Notes: generated by a model from the letters alone, not told the origin. A stretch of 64,000 nt of DNA from Desulfovermiculus halophilus DSM 18834 (GCF_000620765.1 NZ_JIAK01000007.1:150916-214915); one strand, 5' to 3'; numbered from the stretch's first letter, positions 15,383-24,164 are shown. Numbers and translations: made by a program.

Positions 15383-16567
15383 TCAAACTGTATGCTGAAA
15401 AAAGGTGAACACGCTGGAGACAAAGATTTCCACCCCCAAGGGAAGCACGTCTTCATCGATGTTGAATTCCGGATTGTGATGGGCAATATCCGTTTTTTTG
15501 TCCGGATTGCCGCAGCCCAGGAAGATGAAGGCCGCCGGGATCCTGGCGCTGTATTCGGCGAAGTCCTCGCTGGCGATGGTCTGCATGGTGGTCAGTCCCT
15601 CGGTCGGACCAAGGACCTGGGAGATGGCCTCGGTTGCGATCCGGGTCAGCCTGGGGTCGTTGATCAGGGGGATGTTTTCCCGGTCCATGTTGATCTCGCA
15701 TGTGCACCGGTAGGTATCGCAGATGCTGTGTGCTATGCGCTGGAACCTCTGGGCCGGGTGTTCCGGGCTGTCCGGTCCGGCCGGATACAGATAGCGGATG
15801 GTGCCTTCCAGAAGGACCTCTTCGGGAATGATGTTGCTTTTGGTCCCTCCTTCAACTTTGCCGAACATGATGGTTGTGGGGTGCAGGTTGCTGATCTCCC
15901 TGGTCTGAATGGCCTGGACGGCCATGATCAGGTTGCCGGCGGCGATGACCGGGTCGACAGCCTCCTCGGGAAATCCCGTGTGTCCGCCCTTGCCCCTGAT
16001 CGCGAGCTTAAAGACGTCCAGCCCGCCCATAACAGGTCCGGGGGTTGCGGCCACGGTCCCGGATGGGAGCTGGCTCCAGATGTGAATCCCCAAGGCAGCG
16101 TCAACTCGAGGATCTTCCAGCACTCCAGCCCGGATCATGTCCCTGGCTCCGTTGATTTCCTCATTGGGCTGGAAGACGAGCTTGACCGTCCCCCGCAGGT
16201 TGTCCCTGTTCTCCACCAGGACCTTGGCTGCCCCAAGGAGCATGGCCATGTGTGCGTCGTGGCCGCAAGCATGCATGACTCCTTCGGTACAGGAGCAGTA
16301 GTCCACCTCAGTCGCTTCACATATGGGCAGGGCGTCCATGTCAGCCCGGAGCATGAGGACCGGCTTTTCCTGTTGCCCCTCAATCAGGGCAACGACGCCG
16401 GTCCCGGCCATTCTGGCGGTGGTCAGTCCCAGGGCTTGCAGATACTGCTCGATCACAGAAGCGGTCCGGAATTCCTGAAAACCCAGCTCCGGATGGGCAT
16501 GGAAATCCCGGCGCAGGGCGATGATATCGTCCTTGAGCTCGGCTATCCTGGCTTTGAGCATTTGCAT
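15383..16567 (-). CDS. M20 family amidohydrolase (candidate N-acetyl-diaminobutyrate deacetylase)
   Basis: A 394-residue M20D-type metallohydrolase. Metal and catalytic motifs are present: HPELGFQE, ADMDALP, MHACGHDAHM, PNEE and the dimer-domain GGHTGFP. Family members remove acyl groups from amino acids. It lies three genes after an ectoine hydrolase, whose product is N-acetyl-2,4-diaminobutyrate, so it may do the deacetylation that DoeB/EutE (an unrelated AspA/AstE-type protein) does elsewhere; this is inference. A mobile element with its target duplication abuts the stop codon. The ribosome site before the start is weak. Confidence 0.85.
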   Translation of the reverse strand: MQMLKARIAELKDDIIALRRDFHAHPELGFQEFRTASVIEQYLQALGLTTARMAGTGVVALIEGQQEKPVLMLRADMDALPICEATEVDYCSCTEGVMHACGHDAHMAMLLGAAKVLVENRDNLRGTVKLVFQPNEEINGARDMIRAGVLEDPRVDAALGIHIWSQLPSGTVAATPGPVMGGLDVFKLAIRGKGGHTGFPEEAVDPVIAAGNLIMAVQAIQTREISNLHPTTIMFGKVEGGTKSNIIPEEVLLEGTIRYLYPAGPDSPEHPAQRFQRIAHSICDTYRCTCEINMDRENIPLINDPRLTRIATEAISQVLGPTEGLTTMQTIASEDFAEYSARIPAAFIFLGCGNPDKKTDIAHHNPEFNIDEDVLPLGVEIFVSSVFTFFQHTV

Positions 16568-16579
16568 AATAGTAGCACG

Positions 16580-17311
16580 TTACAATGCGTCGTTAAAGGT
16601 TTTTTTGCGCACAGCGAAGGCCACGTAATCGATCAGGCTCAGATAGTCGAAGACAGGCAGGCCTGTTGCTTCCTGGATTGCTGCGGCATAGGGCGGGAGC
16701 ATGCTGCATTCCAGAAGCAGGGCCCCCAGGTCTGAGTTTTCGGCCTGGAGCGTACGTGCGGCTTGGACCACGTCAGTGCGGATTTGGCCGCTGTCCAGGA
16801 CGCCGACATCATCAATGGCCGCTTTTTTAAAGGCATCACTGTGTTCCAGCCCGGCGACGCGAATCTTAGAGGAGTCGTTGATCCCCAGAGAGGAAAAAAG
16901 CTGAAGATCCAGGGACTGGGCATTGGCAGTCAGGACACCGATTGTGGACCGGGGGGCGATGATTGAGGCGATGAACGGGATCTGGAGCAGGCTGGTCAGG
17001 AACACCGGTATGTGCACAGCACGTTGCACCTCCCGCTGGTATATGGCCATGAATCCGCAGTCACCGGTAATGGCCTTGACCCCCTCCCGTTCCAGTTCCT
17101 GCGCCCCGCGGACCATCTCCTGGATGAAGCTTTGATCGTGAGCAAAGATCCGCTCCGGGGTCAGCCCATCAATGCGCCGAAAACGTACAGGGTACTGATA
17201 GGTTCCTGCGTTGCCCACATCGCCGTGAATAAAGGGCGTGGTGGTATCCAAGAGCAGGATGCCGATGAGCTCTCCGTACGAGGTCTGTCCAGGTCTGGCC
17301 TTGAAGATCAT
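16580..17311 (-). CDS. aspartate/glutamate racemase family protein (EutA-like position)
   Basis: A 243-residue protein of the Asp/Glu/hydantoin racemase superfamily. Two active-site cysteines are visible, in TGDCGFMA near residue 83 and LLECSMLPPY near residue 200, so it is probably a true racemase or isomerase. Ectoine-use clusters often contain a member (eutA) whose exact task is not settled. Twelve bases separate it from the M20 gene and 87 from the M24 gene. No clear Shine-Dalgarno precedes the start. Confidence 0.82.
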   Translation of the reverse strand: MIFKARPGQTSYGELIGILLLDTTTPFIHGDVGNAGTYQYPVRFRRIDGLTPERIFAHDQSFIQEMVRGAQELEREGVKAITGDCGFMAIYQREVQRAVHIPVFLTSLLQIPFIASIIAPRSTIGVLTANAQSLDLQLFSSLGINDSSKIRVAGLEHSDAFKKAAIDDVGVLDSGQIRTDVVQAARTLQAENSDLGALLLECSMLPPYAAAIQEATGLPVFDYLSLIDYVAFAVRKKTFNDAL

Positions 17312-17398
17312 GACGCTACCAATGAATGTCGTGTGTTGTGTCTACATGCCTACGAGGGGGGGGCACAACGAATGATATCTGCCCCTCTCTTCTGTCCC

Positions 17399-18577
17399 CT
17401 ACCCCTCCAGGAGAAACAGCTTGCGCGGAAAATCGGCGAATGTTTTGCATCCGGTTTGCGTGACCTGAAAGGATTCGCTGCACTCAAAGCCGAAGTCGTC
17501 CATCCACATGCCCAAAATCATGTGAAAGGTCATATTCGGGGTCAGGACAGACCTGTCACCGGGGCGCAGGCTCATGGTATGCTCTCCCCAGTCGGGCGGA
17601 TAATTCAGACCCATAGAGTAGCCGATCCTGGATTCCTTCTCCAATCCGAACTTGGCGATGTGCCTGCGCCAGACCAGCTCCACCTCCTGGCATTGCATCC
17701 CGGGCTTGATGGCCTCCAGGGTCAGATTCAAGCCTTCAACGGTTCTGTCGGCCAACTCCTGAAGCTTTGGGGGCGGCTTTCGGCCCACAAAGGCGGTCCT
17801 GGCGATCGGACAGTGGTAGCGGAGCCGGCATCCGGCCAGTTCCAGATTGACCGCCTGGTCCTTGTGATACGGTTCGTCGGTCCAGGTCAGGTGCGGGGCG
17901 GAGGTCTTTTCTCCGGTGGGCATCATGGGCACAATGGCCGGGTAGTCCCCCCCGAACTCGGGCAGCCCCTGGATTTGAGCCCGGTAGACCTCGGCGACTG
18001 CGTCGCATTCGCGCACTCCGGGGCGGATATGATCCAGGGCGGTCTGCATGACGTTTTCCGCGATTTTGCCTGCCTGCTGCATATAGGCGATTTCCTGGTC
18101 CGACTTGACGCTGCGCACCCAGCTGACCAGGAGGCTGCAATCCACGAAATCGACGCCGGGCAGAGCGGTCTGCAGCTCTTCCAGCCAGCGCACGGTAAAG
18201 TAATAGGCGTCCTTCTCCACGCCGATCCGCTTGGTGTGCAGGTTACGTTCCTGCAGAAACCGGCCCGCAAAGCGCAGGGGATGATTGTCTGCGACCTGGA
18301 CCAGGTTGTCCGGGTAGCCGACGATCTGCTCCCGGTCCATCCAGACCGTGTGCCTGGCCCCGTTGGCGTCCATGCCCCGGCCGATCCAAAAGGGCTGGTC
18401 GTGGTCCAGGCTGAGGACAACAACCTGCGGGGTATAGAAGGACCACCCGTCGTATCCGGTCAGGTAGTTCATGTTGGCCGGGTCAGCGACCAGGATGACC
18501 TCCAGGCCCTGCTTCTGCATGGCCTGCTTGGTGGCCTGGATCCGCTGCTGGTATTCGCTGAGAGGGAAGATGGGCAT
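17399..18577 (-). CDS. doeA: ectoine hydrolase DoeA (EutD), M24 family
   Basis: A 392-residue pita-bread-fold hydrolase. It matches DoeA at many places that separate it from ordinary Xaa-Pro peptidases: YLTGYDGWSFY, GRGMDANGARHTVW, GGDYPAIVP, SAPHLTWTDEP, GYSMGLNYPPDWGE and TMSLRPGDRS. DoeA opens the ectoine ring to N-acetyl-2,4-diaminobutyrate, the first step of ectoine breakdown in the cytoplasm. The start at MPIFPLSEYQQR fits the family; an earlier in-frame ATG at 18616 cannot be excluded. It sits in a run with a racemase-like gene, an M20 deacylase and a TeaA-like transporter. Confidence 0.88.
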   Translation of the reverse strand: MPIFPLSEYQQRIQATKQAMQKQGLEVILVADPANMNYLTGYDGWSFYTPQVVVLSLDHDQPFWIGRGMDANGARHTVWMDREQIVGYPDNLVQVADNHPLRFAGRFLQERNLHTKRIGVEKDAYYFTVRWLEELQTALPGVDFVDCSLLVSWVRSVKSDQEIAYMQQAGKIAENVMQTALDHIRPGVRECDAVAEVYRAQIQGLPEFGGDYPAIVPMMPTGEKTSAPHLTWTDEPYHKDQAVNLELAGCRLRYHCPIARTAFVGRKPPPKLQELADRTVEGLNLTLEAIKPGMQCQEVELVWRRHIAKFGLEKESRIGYSMGLNYPPDWGEHTMSLRPGDRSVLTPNMTFHMILGMWMDDFGFECSESFQVTQTGCKTFADFPRKLFLLEG

Positions 18578-18695
18578 AACCTGTAACCTCAAATCTTGCT
18601 TTACCTTCATTTGCAAAAACTTTTGACTTATAAGTCTTTGTTTTTGCTGACCTTTGACCTCTAGCGAATGAAAAGGACTTTTTGCACTCGCATCT

Positions 18696-19943
18696 CTAGA
18701 TCCATCCCCGCAAGAGCATGGCCCTTTCCAGCTTTTTCAGGGCGTGAATCCAGGCCCCGAAGCGCAGGGAAGGGGTGTTGGCCTCCCTGGCCCTGTCTCT
18801 GGACTGGGTGTAAGCAGCGATAATCCTGGTACGCAGGGTGGCATTCACCCGGTCCAGGTCCCAGTATTCATCGGAGAGTCCCTGGGAACGCTCAAAGTGG
18901 CAGACGGTGGCTCCTCCGCTGTTGGCCACCACATCCGGAACCACGGTGACCTGCTTGTCCGTCAGGATCTGGTCCGCTTCCGTGGTCAGCGGGCCATTGG
19001 CTCCTTCCACAATGAGCTTGGCCCGGACCTTGCCCGCGTTGCCGGCGTGAACCACGTCATGGACTGCTGCCGGAACCAGGATATCCACTTCGGCTTCCAG
19101 GACCTGATCATTGGTCATGGCTTCGGTGCCGGGAAAATCAGCCACGCTGCCGGTGGACCGGACGTGGTCCTTCAGAGCCGGGATGTCCAGGCCCTTGGGG
19201 TCATAGATTCCTCCGTAGACGTCGCTGACGGCCACAACCCGGCACCCGGTCTGGTACAGATGGGACGCAAGCTCCGCGCCGACTTGGCCGAAGCCCTGCA
19301 CCGCGGCCGGGGCCTGATTGAGCTCAAGCCCCATATCCTGGGCAGCGGCCTGGAGGACCAGAAAGACACCCCGGCCTGTAGCCGCCTTCCCGCCCAGGGA
19401 GCCGCCCAGAATGGCCGGCTTATCGTTGATGGCCGCCGGGCAGTGGGTCCCGGTTGTTTGTTCGTATTCATCCAGCATCCAGGACATGGCCTGTTCCCCG
19501 GTGCCGATGTCAGCTCCCGGAACATCCACCCACGGCCCCTTGGGGGTCAGGTTGCGGACGAAAGCCCGGATCAGGCTTTCCTGGTCCCGGGCGGTGAGTG
19601 TCCTGAGGTCGGCCCGGATGCCGCCTTTGGCTCCGCCGGCCGGGATGTCGGCCACGCAATGCTTCACGGTCATAAAGATGCCCAGGGCCTTGATTTCGTC
19701 CAGGGTCAGCTCCGGGCGGATGCGGGTTCCGTCCCGGAAGGGCCCCATCGCGTCGCAGTAATGGACCCGGTAGGCCTGAAAGACCTCAAAATCCCCATTG
19801 TCCAGCTTGAGGGGGATGCAGAAAGAGTTGATCCGTTTCGGAGTTTGCAGAACCTTCAGAGCCCGGGGGTTGATCTGACCCAGGCGTCCGGCCTCGTTTA
19901 AGGTGTCCAGGGCGACGTCAAAGACGGTTTTGGAAGGAGACAT
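18696..19943 (-). CDS. Glu/Leu/Phe/Val dehydrogenase family protein
   Basis: A 415-residue amino acid dehydrogenase. The substrate loop FMTVKHCVADIPAGGAKGGI (two lysines), VDVPGADIGTGEQ and the NAD-binding GFGQVGAELA are all present. Such enzymes release ammonia from an amino acid to give a 2-oxo acid and NAD(P)H. The sequence differs from plain glutamate dehydrogenase in the VDVPGADIGTGE region, so the substrate may be another amino acid; a diamino acid from ectoine is possible but speculative. Start at MSPSKTVFD, eight bases after AAAGGA. Thirty-odd bases separate it from the upstream gene. Confidence 0.85.
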   Translation of the reverse strand: MSPSKTVFDVALDTLNEAGRLGQINPRALKVLQTPKRINSFCIPLKLDNGDFEVFQAYRVHYCDAMGPFRDGTRIRPELTLDEIKALGIFMTVKHCVADIPAGGAKGGIRADLRTLTARDQESLIRAFVRNLTPKGPWVDVPGADIGTGEQAMSWMLDEYEQTTGTHCPAAINDKPAILGGSLGGKAATGRGVFLVLQAAAQDMGLELNQAPAAVQGFGQVGAELASHLYQTGCRVVAVSDVYGGIYDPKGLDIPALKDHVRSTGSVADFPGTEAMTNDQVLEAEVDILVPAAVHDVVHAGNAGKVRAKLIVEGANGPLTTEADQILTDKQVTVVPDVVANSGGATVCHFERSQGLSDEYWDLDRVNATLRTRIIAAYTQSRDRAREANTPSLRFGAWIHALKKLERAMLLRGWI

Positions 19944-19976
19944 GGGCATGTCCTTTGGTTCGAGGGTGGAAAAGGG

Positions 19977-20927
19977 CTATCCGACCACAGGCAGGATGAG
20001 GTCCTTGGCTCCCTTGTTGGAAGTTTTCAGCTGGGGGGCGTGCCTGGTCATCATCTCCTGGACCACCTGAGCCATCTTCACTTTCTCCCGGATCAGCTCC
20101 TGATGAAAGGACTCAAAGGCCCAGGGCTTGTAGATGTCGGCCTCAGAGGTGCCGGGCTCGATCTTGAAGTAGACCGGGGAGGCCACCCGGGCGATTTCCG
20201 GGGCTTCATAGGCCCGGTACATGCCGCCGAAGGCATCGACAATGATCACGTAGACATCCAGGGGCATGTCCACAGCCTTGCGGATGGAGGACAATATGGG
20301 CAAGGAGACGTCGGACAGGGGGTTCATGGAGTTTGCGCCCAGGGATTCCACGATCTTGGCCCCGGCTGCACTGCACTGGCCACCAAAGACCGAGTATTTG
20401 AACACTGTTTCCTTGGGGATCATGCCTTCGGAGCGCATCCTGTTCACGATGTTCAGCACCCCTTCGTCATAGACCAGGAACCCGCGGATTCCGGCTTCGA
20501 TATTCCGCATCATGTCGGCAATATGGTAGGATACATTGTCCGAACCGCGCAAACGCATGCCCTGCATCACCCCTTCCGGAGTCGCGGCTTCCTTGGATCC
20601 CGGATCCCAGGCCTTGCGATGCCCAACGACCATGACCACTTCGATCTCTTCATCCCGGGCCATCTTGGCCATGGTTTTGAGCTCGTCGAAATCGCAGTAG
20701 GTGGAACCGCCGACTGTGGCCACCACCCTGTGCACGGTCACCTTTCGTTTCTTGGCCTCGTCGATCATGGCTTCCATGGTCGAGGCCCGCTCAACGCCGG
20801 CGATTTCAATCCGCCACTGGGCCCCGTCGGGAAAGGACTTCGGGGAATCGGCAAGATCGTAGCCGTCCCGGCCGGGAATGCCCATTTTTTCCATAAAATC
20901 TCGAATGCTCTTCAATGTCTCAGACAT
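19977..20927 (-). CDS. TIM-barrel protein, weakly like peptidase family U32
   Basis: A 316-residue cytoplasmic protein. I do not firmly recognise it. The alternation of strands and helices and stretches such as GANSMNPLSDVSLPILSSIR and MPLDVYVIIVD recall U32-type or other TIM-barrel enzymes. VVMVVGHRKAWDPGSKEAA and FGGQCSAAGAKIVES look like conserved loops. The start at MSETLKS has AAGGAG upstream. It lies between the dehydrogenase and the PanB-like gene in the same orientation with short gaps, so it is probably part of the same operon. Confidence 0.6.
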   Translation of the reverse strand: MSETLKSIRDFMEKMGIPGRDGYDLADSPKSFPDGAQWRIEIAGVERASTMEAMIDEAKKRKVTVHRVVATVGGSTYCDFDELKTMAKMARDEEIEVVMVVGHRKAWDPGSKEAATPEGVMQGMRLRGSDNVSYHIADMMRNIEAGIRGFLVYDEGVLNIVNRMRSEGMIPKETVFKYSVFGGQCSAAGAKIVESLGANSMNPLSDVSLPILSSIRKAVDMPLDVYVIIVDAFGGMYRAYEAPEIARVASPVYFKIEPGTSEADIYKPWAFESFHQELIREKVKMAQVVQEMMTRHAPQLKTSNKGAKDLILPVVG

Positions 20928-21019
20928 GGGGGCTCCTTGTAGGTCAAAATGAAGTTTCGGCACACTGCCTGTACACTCTGGTCATCCATCGCCTCTGCTT
21001 GCAACAAAGGGGGCGCTGC

Positions 21020-21868
21020 CTATTTGAGCAGCTTCTGCAGCTTGTCCAGCTCCCCGTCCACCATCTTGTACGTGTGTTCTTCGGCCGGAAACGACCTGTC
21101 CTTGACCTCGGCAAAGTAGTTTTCAAAGGCCTTGATGCATTTGTCGCCGATGTTCTCGTATTTTTTGACGAACTTCGGAGTGAAGGCCTGAAACTGGCCA
21201 AGGACGTCGCTGCAGATCATGAGCTGGCCGTCGGCCTCGACCCCGGCTCCAATGGAATAGACCGGGATGGTCAAGGTGTCCCGAATGATTCCGCACACTT
21301 CCGGAGGCACGGCCTCCACCAGCAGGGCAAAGGCCCCGGCTTCCTGGATGGCCAGGGCATCGTCGATCTGGGCCTTGGCTGTCTCCGCTGTCCGGCCCTG
21401 GGCCTTGAACCCGCCCAGCTGGCCGGAACTCTGCGGGGTGAGCCCGATATGGCCCATGACCAGCATGCCGCCGTCGGCAATGGCCTTGATCTGATCGCAA
21501 ACCCGGTTTCCGCCCTCCAGCTTGATGGCATCCACCCCAGCCTCCTTGTGGAAGCGTCCGGCATTGTACACAGCCTCGCTGACACTGACCTGATAGGACA
21601 AAAAAGGCATGTCCCCGATTATAAAGGTGTTCGGGGCCGCCCTGCGGACTGCCTCGCAGTGGACGATGCATTGGTCCATGGTCACCGGTACGGTCCCGGA
21701 ATATCCGTACACGCACATGCCCAGGGAATCGCCGACCAGGATCATATCTGCTCCTGCTGCTTCAGCGAACTGGGCAGTGGGAAAATCGTAGGCCGTAATC
21801 CAGGCCGCGGGTTGGCCTTCGGTCTTCATCTTTTGCAGATCGATCCGGGAGAGTTTCTTTTTGCTCAT
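21020..21868 (-). CDS. ketopantoate hydroxymethyltransferase-like protein (PanB family)
   Basis: A 282-residue (beta/alpha)8 enzyme of the PanB/PEP-mutase superfamily. The PanB pattern is clear: AYDFPTAQFAEAAGADMILVGDS, PVTMDQ, IKLEGG, GHIGLTPQS and SIGAG. PanB adds a one-carbon unit from methylene-tetrahydrofolate to 2-oxoisovalerate. Its place behind an IclR regulator and before a dehydrogenase suggests a catabolic paralogue rather than the pantothenate gene; no panC or panD is nearby. The ATG at 21868 has AAGGAG upstream. Confidence 0.8.
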   Translation of the reverse strand: MSKKKLSRIDLQKMKTEGQPAAWITAYDFPTAQFAEAAGADMILVGDSLGMCVYGYSGTVPVTMDQCIVHCEAVRRAAPNTFIIGDMPFLSYQVSVSEAVYNAGRFHKEAGVDAIKLEGGNRVCDQIKAIADGGMLVMGHIGLTPQSSGQLGGFKAQGRTAETAKAQIDDALAIQEAGAFALLVEAVPPEVCGIIRDTLTIPVYSIGAGVEADGQLMICSDVLGQFQAFTPKFVKKYENIGDKCIKAFENYFAEVKDRSFPAEEHTYKMVDGELDKLQKLLK

Positions 21869-21961
21869 GGGCTCGCTCCTTCTTTTGTGAGGATATGGTT
21901 GTGCCAGGCTGTCAGCGCGCGGCAGGCTTGGTCCTGGCGGAAAATGACCCTGCTGCTGCAT

Positions 21962-22735
21962 TCAGCCGCCCACCTGCTGCAGGCGCCGGCTCAGGCTGTG
22001 TCCCACGCTGAGAAGCTCCCGGCTCATGTCCTTCATTCTCTGGGCGGACATGCGCATGGAGGGACCGGAGATGCTGATGGCGTACCGCGGGTACTCCCGG
22101 TGGTCGAAAATGGGTACAGCTACACAGCGCAGTCCGAGGCAGAGCTCCTCATTGTCCGTGGCATACCCGCACTCGCGGATCAGGGTGAGTTGCTGCATGA
22201 GGTCGCCGGGTCCGGAGCAGGTCGTGGGGGTCGGGGTTTTCCATCTTACAAGGTGCAAAAATTCAGTGAGCTCTTCCTGAGGGAGAAAGGCCAAAATGGC
22301 CTTGCCCAGGGCGGTTGCCTGGGCCGGGGCCCGGCTGCCGATCTCGGGGTCCGGGCGCAACAGTTCCGGGCTGTCGATCTTGTCTATATGGACGACCTCG
22401 CAGTGGTCCAAAAAACCGAGGTTAATGGTTTCATGGAACTCAGCCGACAGCCTGCGCATGAATGTGGAGGCGTTCTTGCGGATCTCAAAACGGTTGGCCA
22501 GCTTGGTGCTCAGCTCCAGAATCTTGAAGGTTAATTCATATTTGCCGTCTGCATTTTGGTGGACGTATCCCAGGTCCTTGAGGGTGGAGACGAATCTGTG
22601 GGCACTTGCCCGGTTGTACCCCAAGGCGGCGGCTATACGGCTCACATGCATGGCGCCGCCTTCAGCCAGAAGCTCCAGGACGCGGAGCCCCTTATCCAGG
22701 GAGGCGATATAGTAGTATTCTTTTCCTGAGGGCAT
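21962..22735 (-). CDS. IclR family transcriptional regulator
   Basis: A 257-residue regulator with an N-terminal winged helix (LRVLELLAEGG, IAAALGYNRASAHRFVSTLKDLGYV) and the IclR effector domain (LGKAILAF, GYATDNEE, VAVPIFDH). It probably controls the minus-strand genes that follow, through an inverted repeat that overlaps its own start. I take the ATG at 22735; a TTG four codons upstream is possible, and no good ribosome site decides. The effector may be an ectoine-derived compound (inference). Confidence 0.88.
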   Translation of the reverse strand: MPSGKEYYYIASLDKGLRVLELLAEGGAMHVSRIAAALGYNRASAHRFVSTLKDLGYVHQNADGKYELTFKILELSTKLANRFEIRKNASTFMRRLSAEFHETINLGFLDHCEVVHIDKIDSPELLRPDPEIGSRAPAQATALGKAILAFLPQEELTEFLHLVRWKTPTPTTCSGPGDLMQQLTLIRECGYATDNEELCLGLRCVAVPIFDHREYPRYAISISGPSMRMSAQRMKDMSRELLSVGHSLSRRLQQVGG

Positions 22736-22779
22736 TCTGTAACGCAATATGTGACAGGGTCTTTGTATATGTTACAGAA
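22735..22779. promoter_or_regulatory. inverted-repeat operator at the IclR-type gene
   Basis: TTCTGTAAC (22735-22743) and its exact complement GTTACAGAA (22771-22779), with an intermediate GTGACAG (22751-22757) that also pairs with CTGTAAC with one mismatch. The first site overlaps the start codon, as expected for autoregulation. Confidence 0.55.
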
Positions 22780-22817
22780 TATGATCAAAATCAGGTTGTC
22801 TTGTCAAGGAAAAAAGC

Positions 22818-23101
22818 GCTTCTTCGACGTTGACTGTGGATTTTTGGAGTTTGCCGTCTCTTCTGTGTACCCACTTTCGGCCCGGTATTTTCTAAGCCCC
22901 GCCAAAGGGGGATCCCTGCCCCCTCCCGGCTACTCACGTGCAGGTCACTGCTTTCTGTGTGCCTAAAGCGTATCATGCACGTGAGTGCCGGGTTTCCCCC
23001 TTTTGGCGGGACCAAGAAAATGTGCGGGCCTTACGCTTACGGCACACAGAAGAGACGGCAAACTCTTATGGATGCAATTCCACTTCCTGTGTCGAAGAGC
23101 C
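22818..23101. mobile_element. hairpin-forming MITE, copy 2 (8-bp target duplication AAAAAAGC)
   Basis: Same element as at 15093. Ends GCTTCTTCGAC and GTCGAAGAGCC; flanked by AAAAAAGC at 22810-22817 and 23102-23109. The arms match almost perfectly: GAGTTTGCCGTCTCTTCTGT on the left is answered by its complement at 23047-23066, ACTCACGTGCA by TGCACGTGAGT. The element is non-coding and lies between the divergent IclR and YIP1 genes. Confidence 0.9.
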
Positions 23102-23240
23102 AAAAAAGCGAACCATACGCAGGCCAGGGTGCCTGAGCAGAGGACCGGAGTCGGCCGGTCTGGGCCTGGCCCGGGGTTGCTTGATTCTCACTGTCGAAGA
23201 AGGTACAACTTTTGAAGTTTGAACTCAGAGAGGTTTGCAC

Positions 23241-24164
23241 ATGGAAATCAAGTGCCCGGAATGCGGTTTCGTCCGTGAGGTGCCCGAGGATAAGATCCCC
23301 CCTACGGCCAAAATGGCCACCTGCCCCAAGTGCAACCAGAAGTTCTTTTTCCGGGAGCACGCTGACCAGGAGACTTCAGCCGAGGATGGTAGCTGGAATG
23401 ATCAGGCCGGCCAAGAGCAGAGTGAGGCTTCGGCCGGTGGGCAGGATACTGAACAAGGGGCGGAAGAGGACATCTGGACCCAGTTGGAATCCTTGTCCGG
23501 TGCGGGCTCCACAGAAGGGACTGCCGGGGAATACAGCACCGGTGAAGAGACAAAGCGGGGCGGGAGACCCCAAAAGGGTATCCCCTGGGAAAATCTGAGG
23601 GAATATGGATTTTTCCCCGGGCTGATAGAGACTATCAAGCTGGTCATGCTGCAGCCCCAGACCTTTTTTTCCCGGCTCCCCCTGGGACAGGGGTACAGCA
23701 AGCCGTTGATTTTCTATCTCCTGGTGGCTGAAGTTCAGGCCTTGGCCCAGTTTATGTGGCGAATGGCCGGGGTCGCGCCCCAGGGACAAGGGGGAGGCGA
23801 TTTTCTGGGGCTTGGCCTGGCCGGGCTGAGCTCACTTTTGGTTTTGATTCTGTATCCGGTATTTCTGGCCGGCATGCTCTTTGTGGTCAGCGCTTTGAAC
23901 CATGCCTGTCTCATGGCGGTCAAGGCTGGAAAGAAAGGGTATGAGGGGACATTTAAGGTTATAAGCTATTCCAATGCCCCCATGGTTCTCGCTGTGTTGC
24001 CCCTGCTCGGTCCCCTTGTAGGGATGGTGTGGACCATGGTCTGTACCTTTCTCGGGTTCAAATATGTCCATCGGACCACCAACATGCGGGTGCTTGTGGC
24101 AATGATTCTGCCGCTGCTTCTGCTTCTGCTCTTGAGCACCTTCATGGTTTCGGTCAAAGGATAG
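23241..24164 (+). CDS. zinc-ribbon and YIP1-domain membrane protein
   Basis: A 307-residue protein. The N-terminus is a MJ0042-type zinc ribbon (CPECGF and CPKCNQKFFF). An acidic, low-complexity linker follows (about residues 45-115), then a hydrophobic part with five or so membrane segments that fits the YIP1 family. The function in bacteria is unknown. The ATG at 23241 is preceded by AGAGAGG. It is 77 bp upstream of the ahbC gene, but the role in haem synthesis, if any, is unclear. Confidence 0.75.
   Translation: MEIKCPECGFVREVPEDKIPPTAKMATCPKCNQKFFFREHADQETSAEDGSWNDQAGQEQSEASAGGQDTEQGAEEDIWTQLESLSGAGSTEGTAGEYSTGEETKRGGRPQKGIPWENLREYGFFPGLIETIKLVMLQPQTFFSRLPLGQGYSKPLIFYLLVAEVQALAQFMWRMAGVAPQGQGGGDFLGLGLAGLSSLLVLILYPVFLAGMLFVVSALNHACLMAVKAGKKGYEGTFKVISYSNAPMVLAVLPLLGPLVGMVWTMVCTFLGFKYVHRTTNMRVLVAMILPLLLLLLLSTFMVSVKG

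Noticed and set aside
15383..16567. Calling the M20 gene doeB
   Set aside because: Known DoeB/EutE belongs to the AspA/AstE family; the family differs, so only a functional guess is given.
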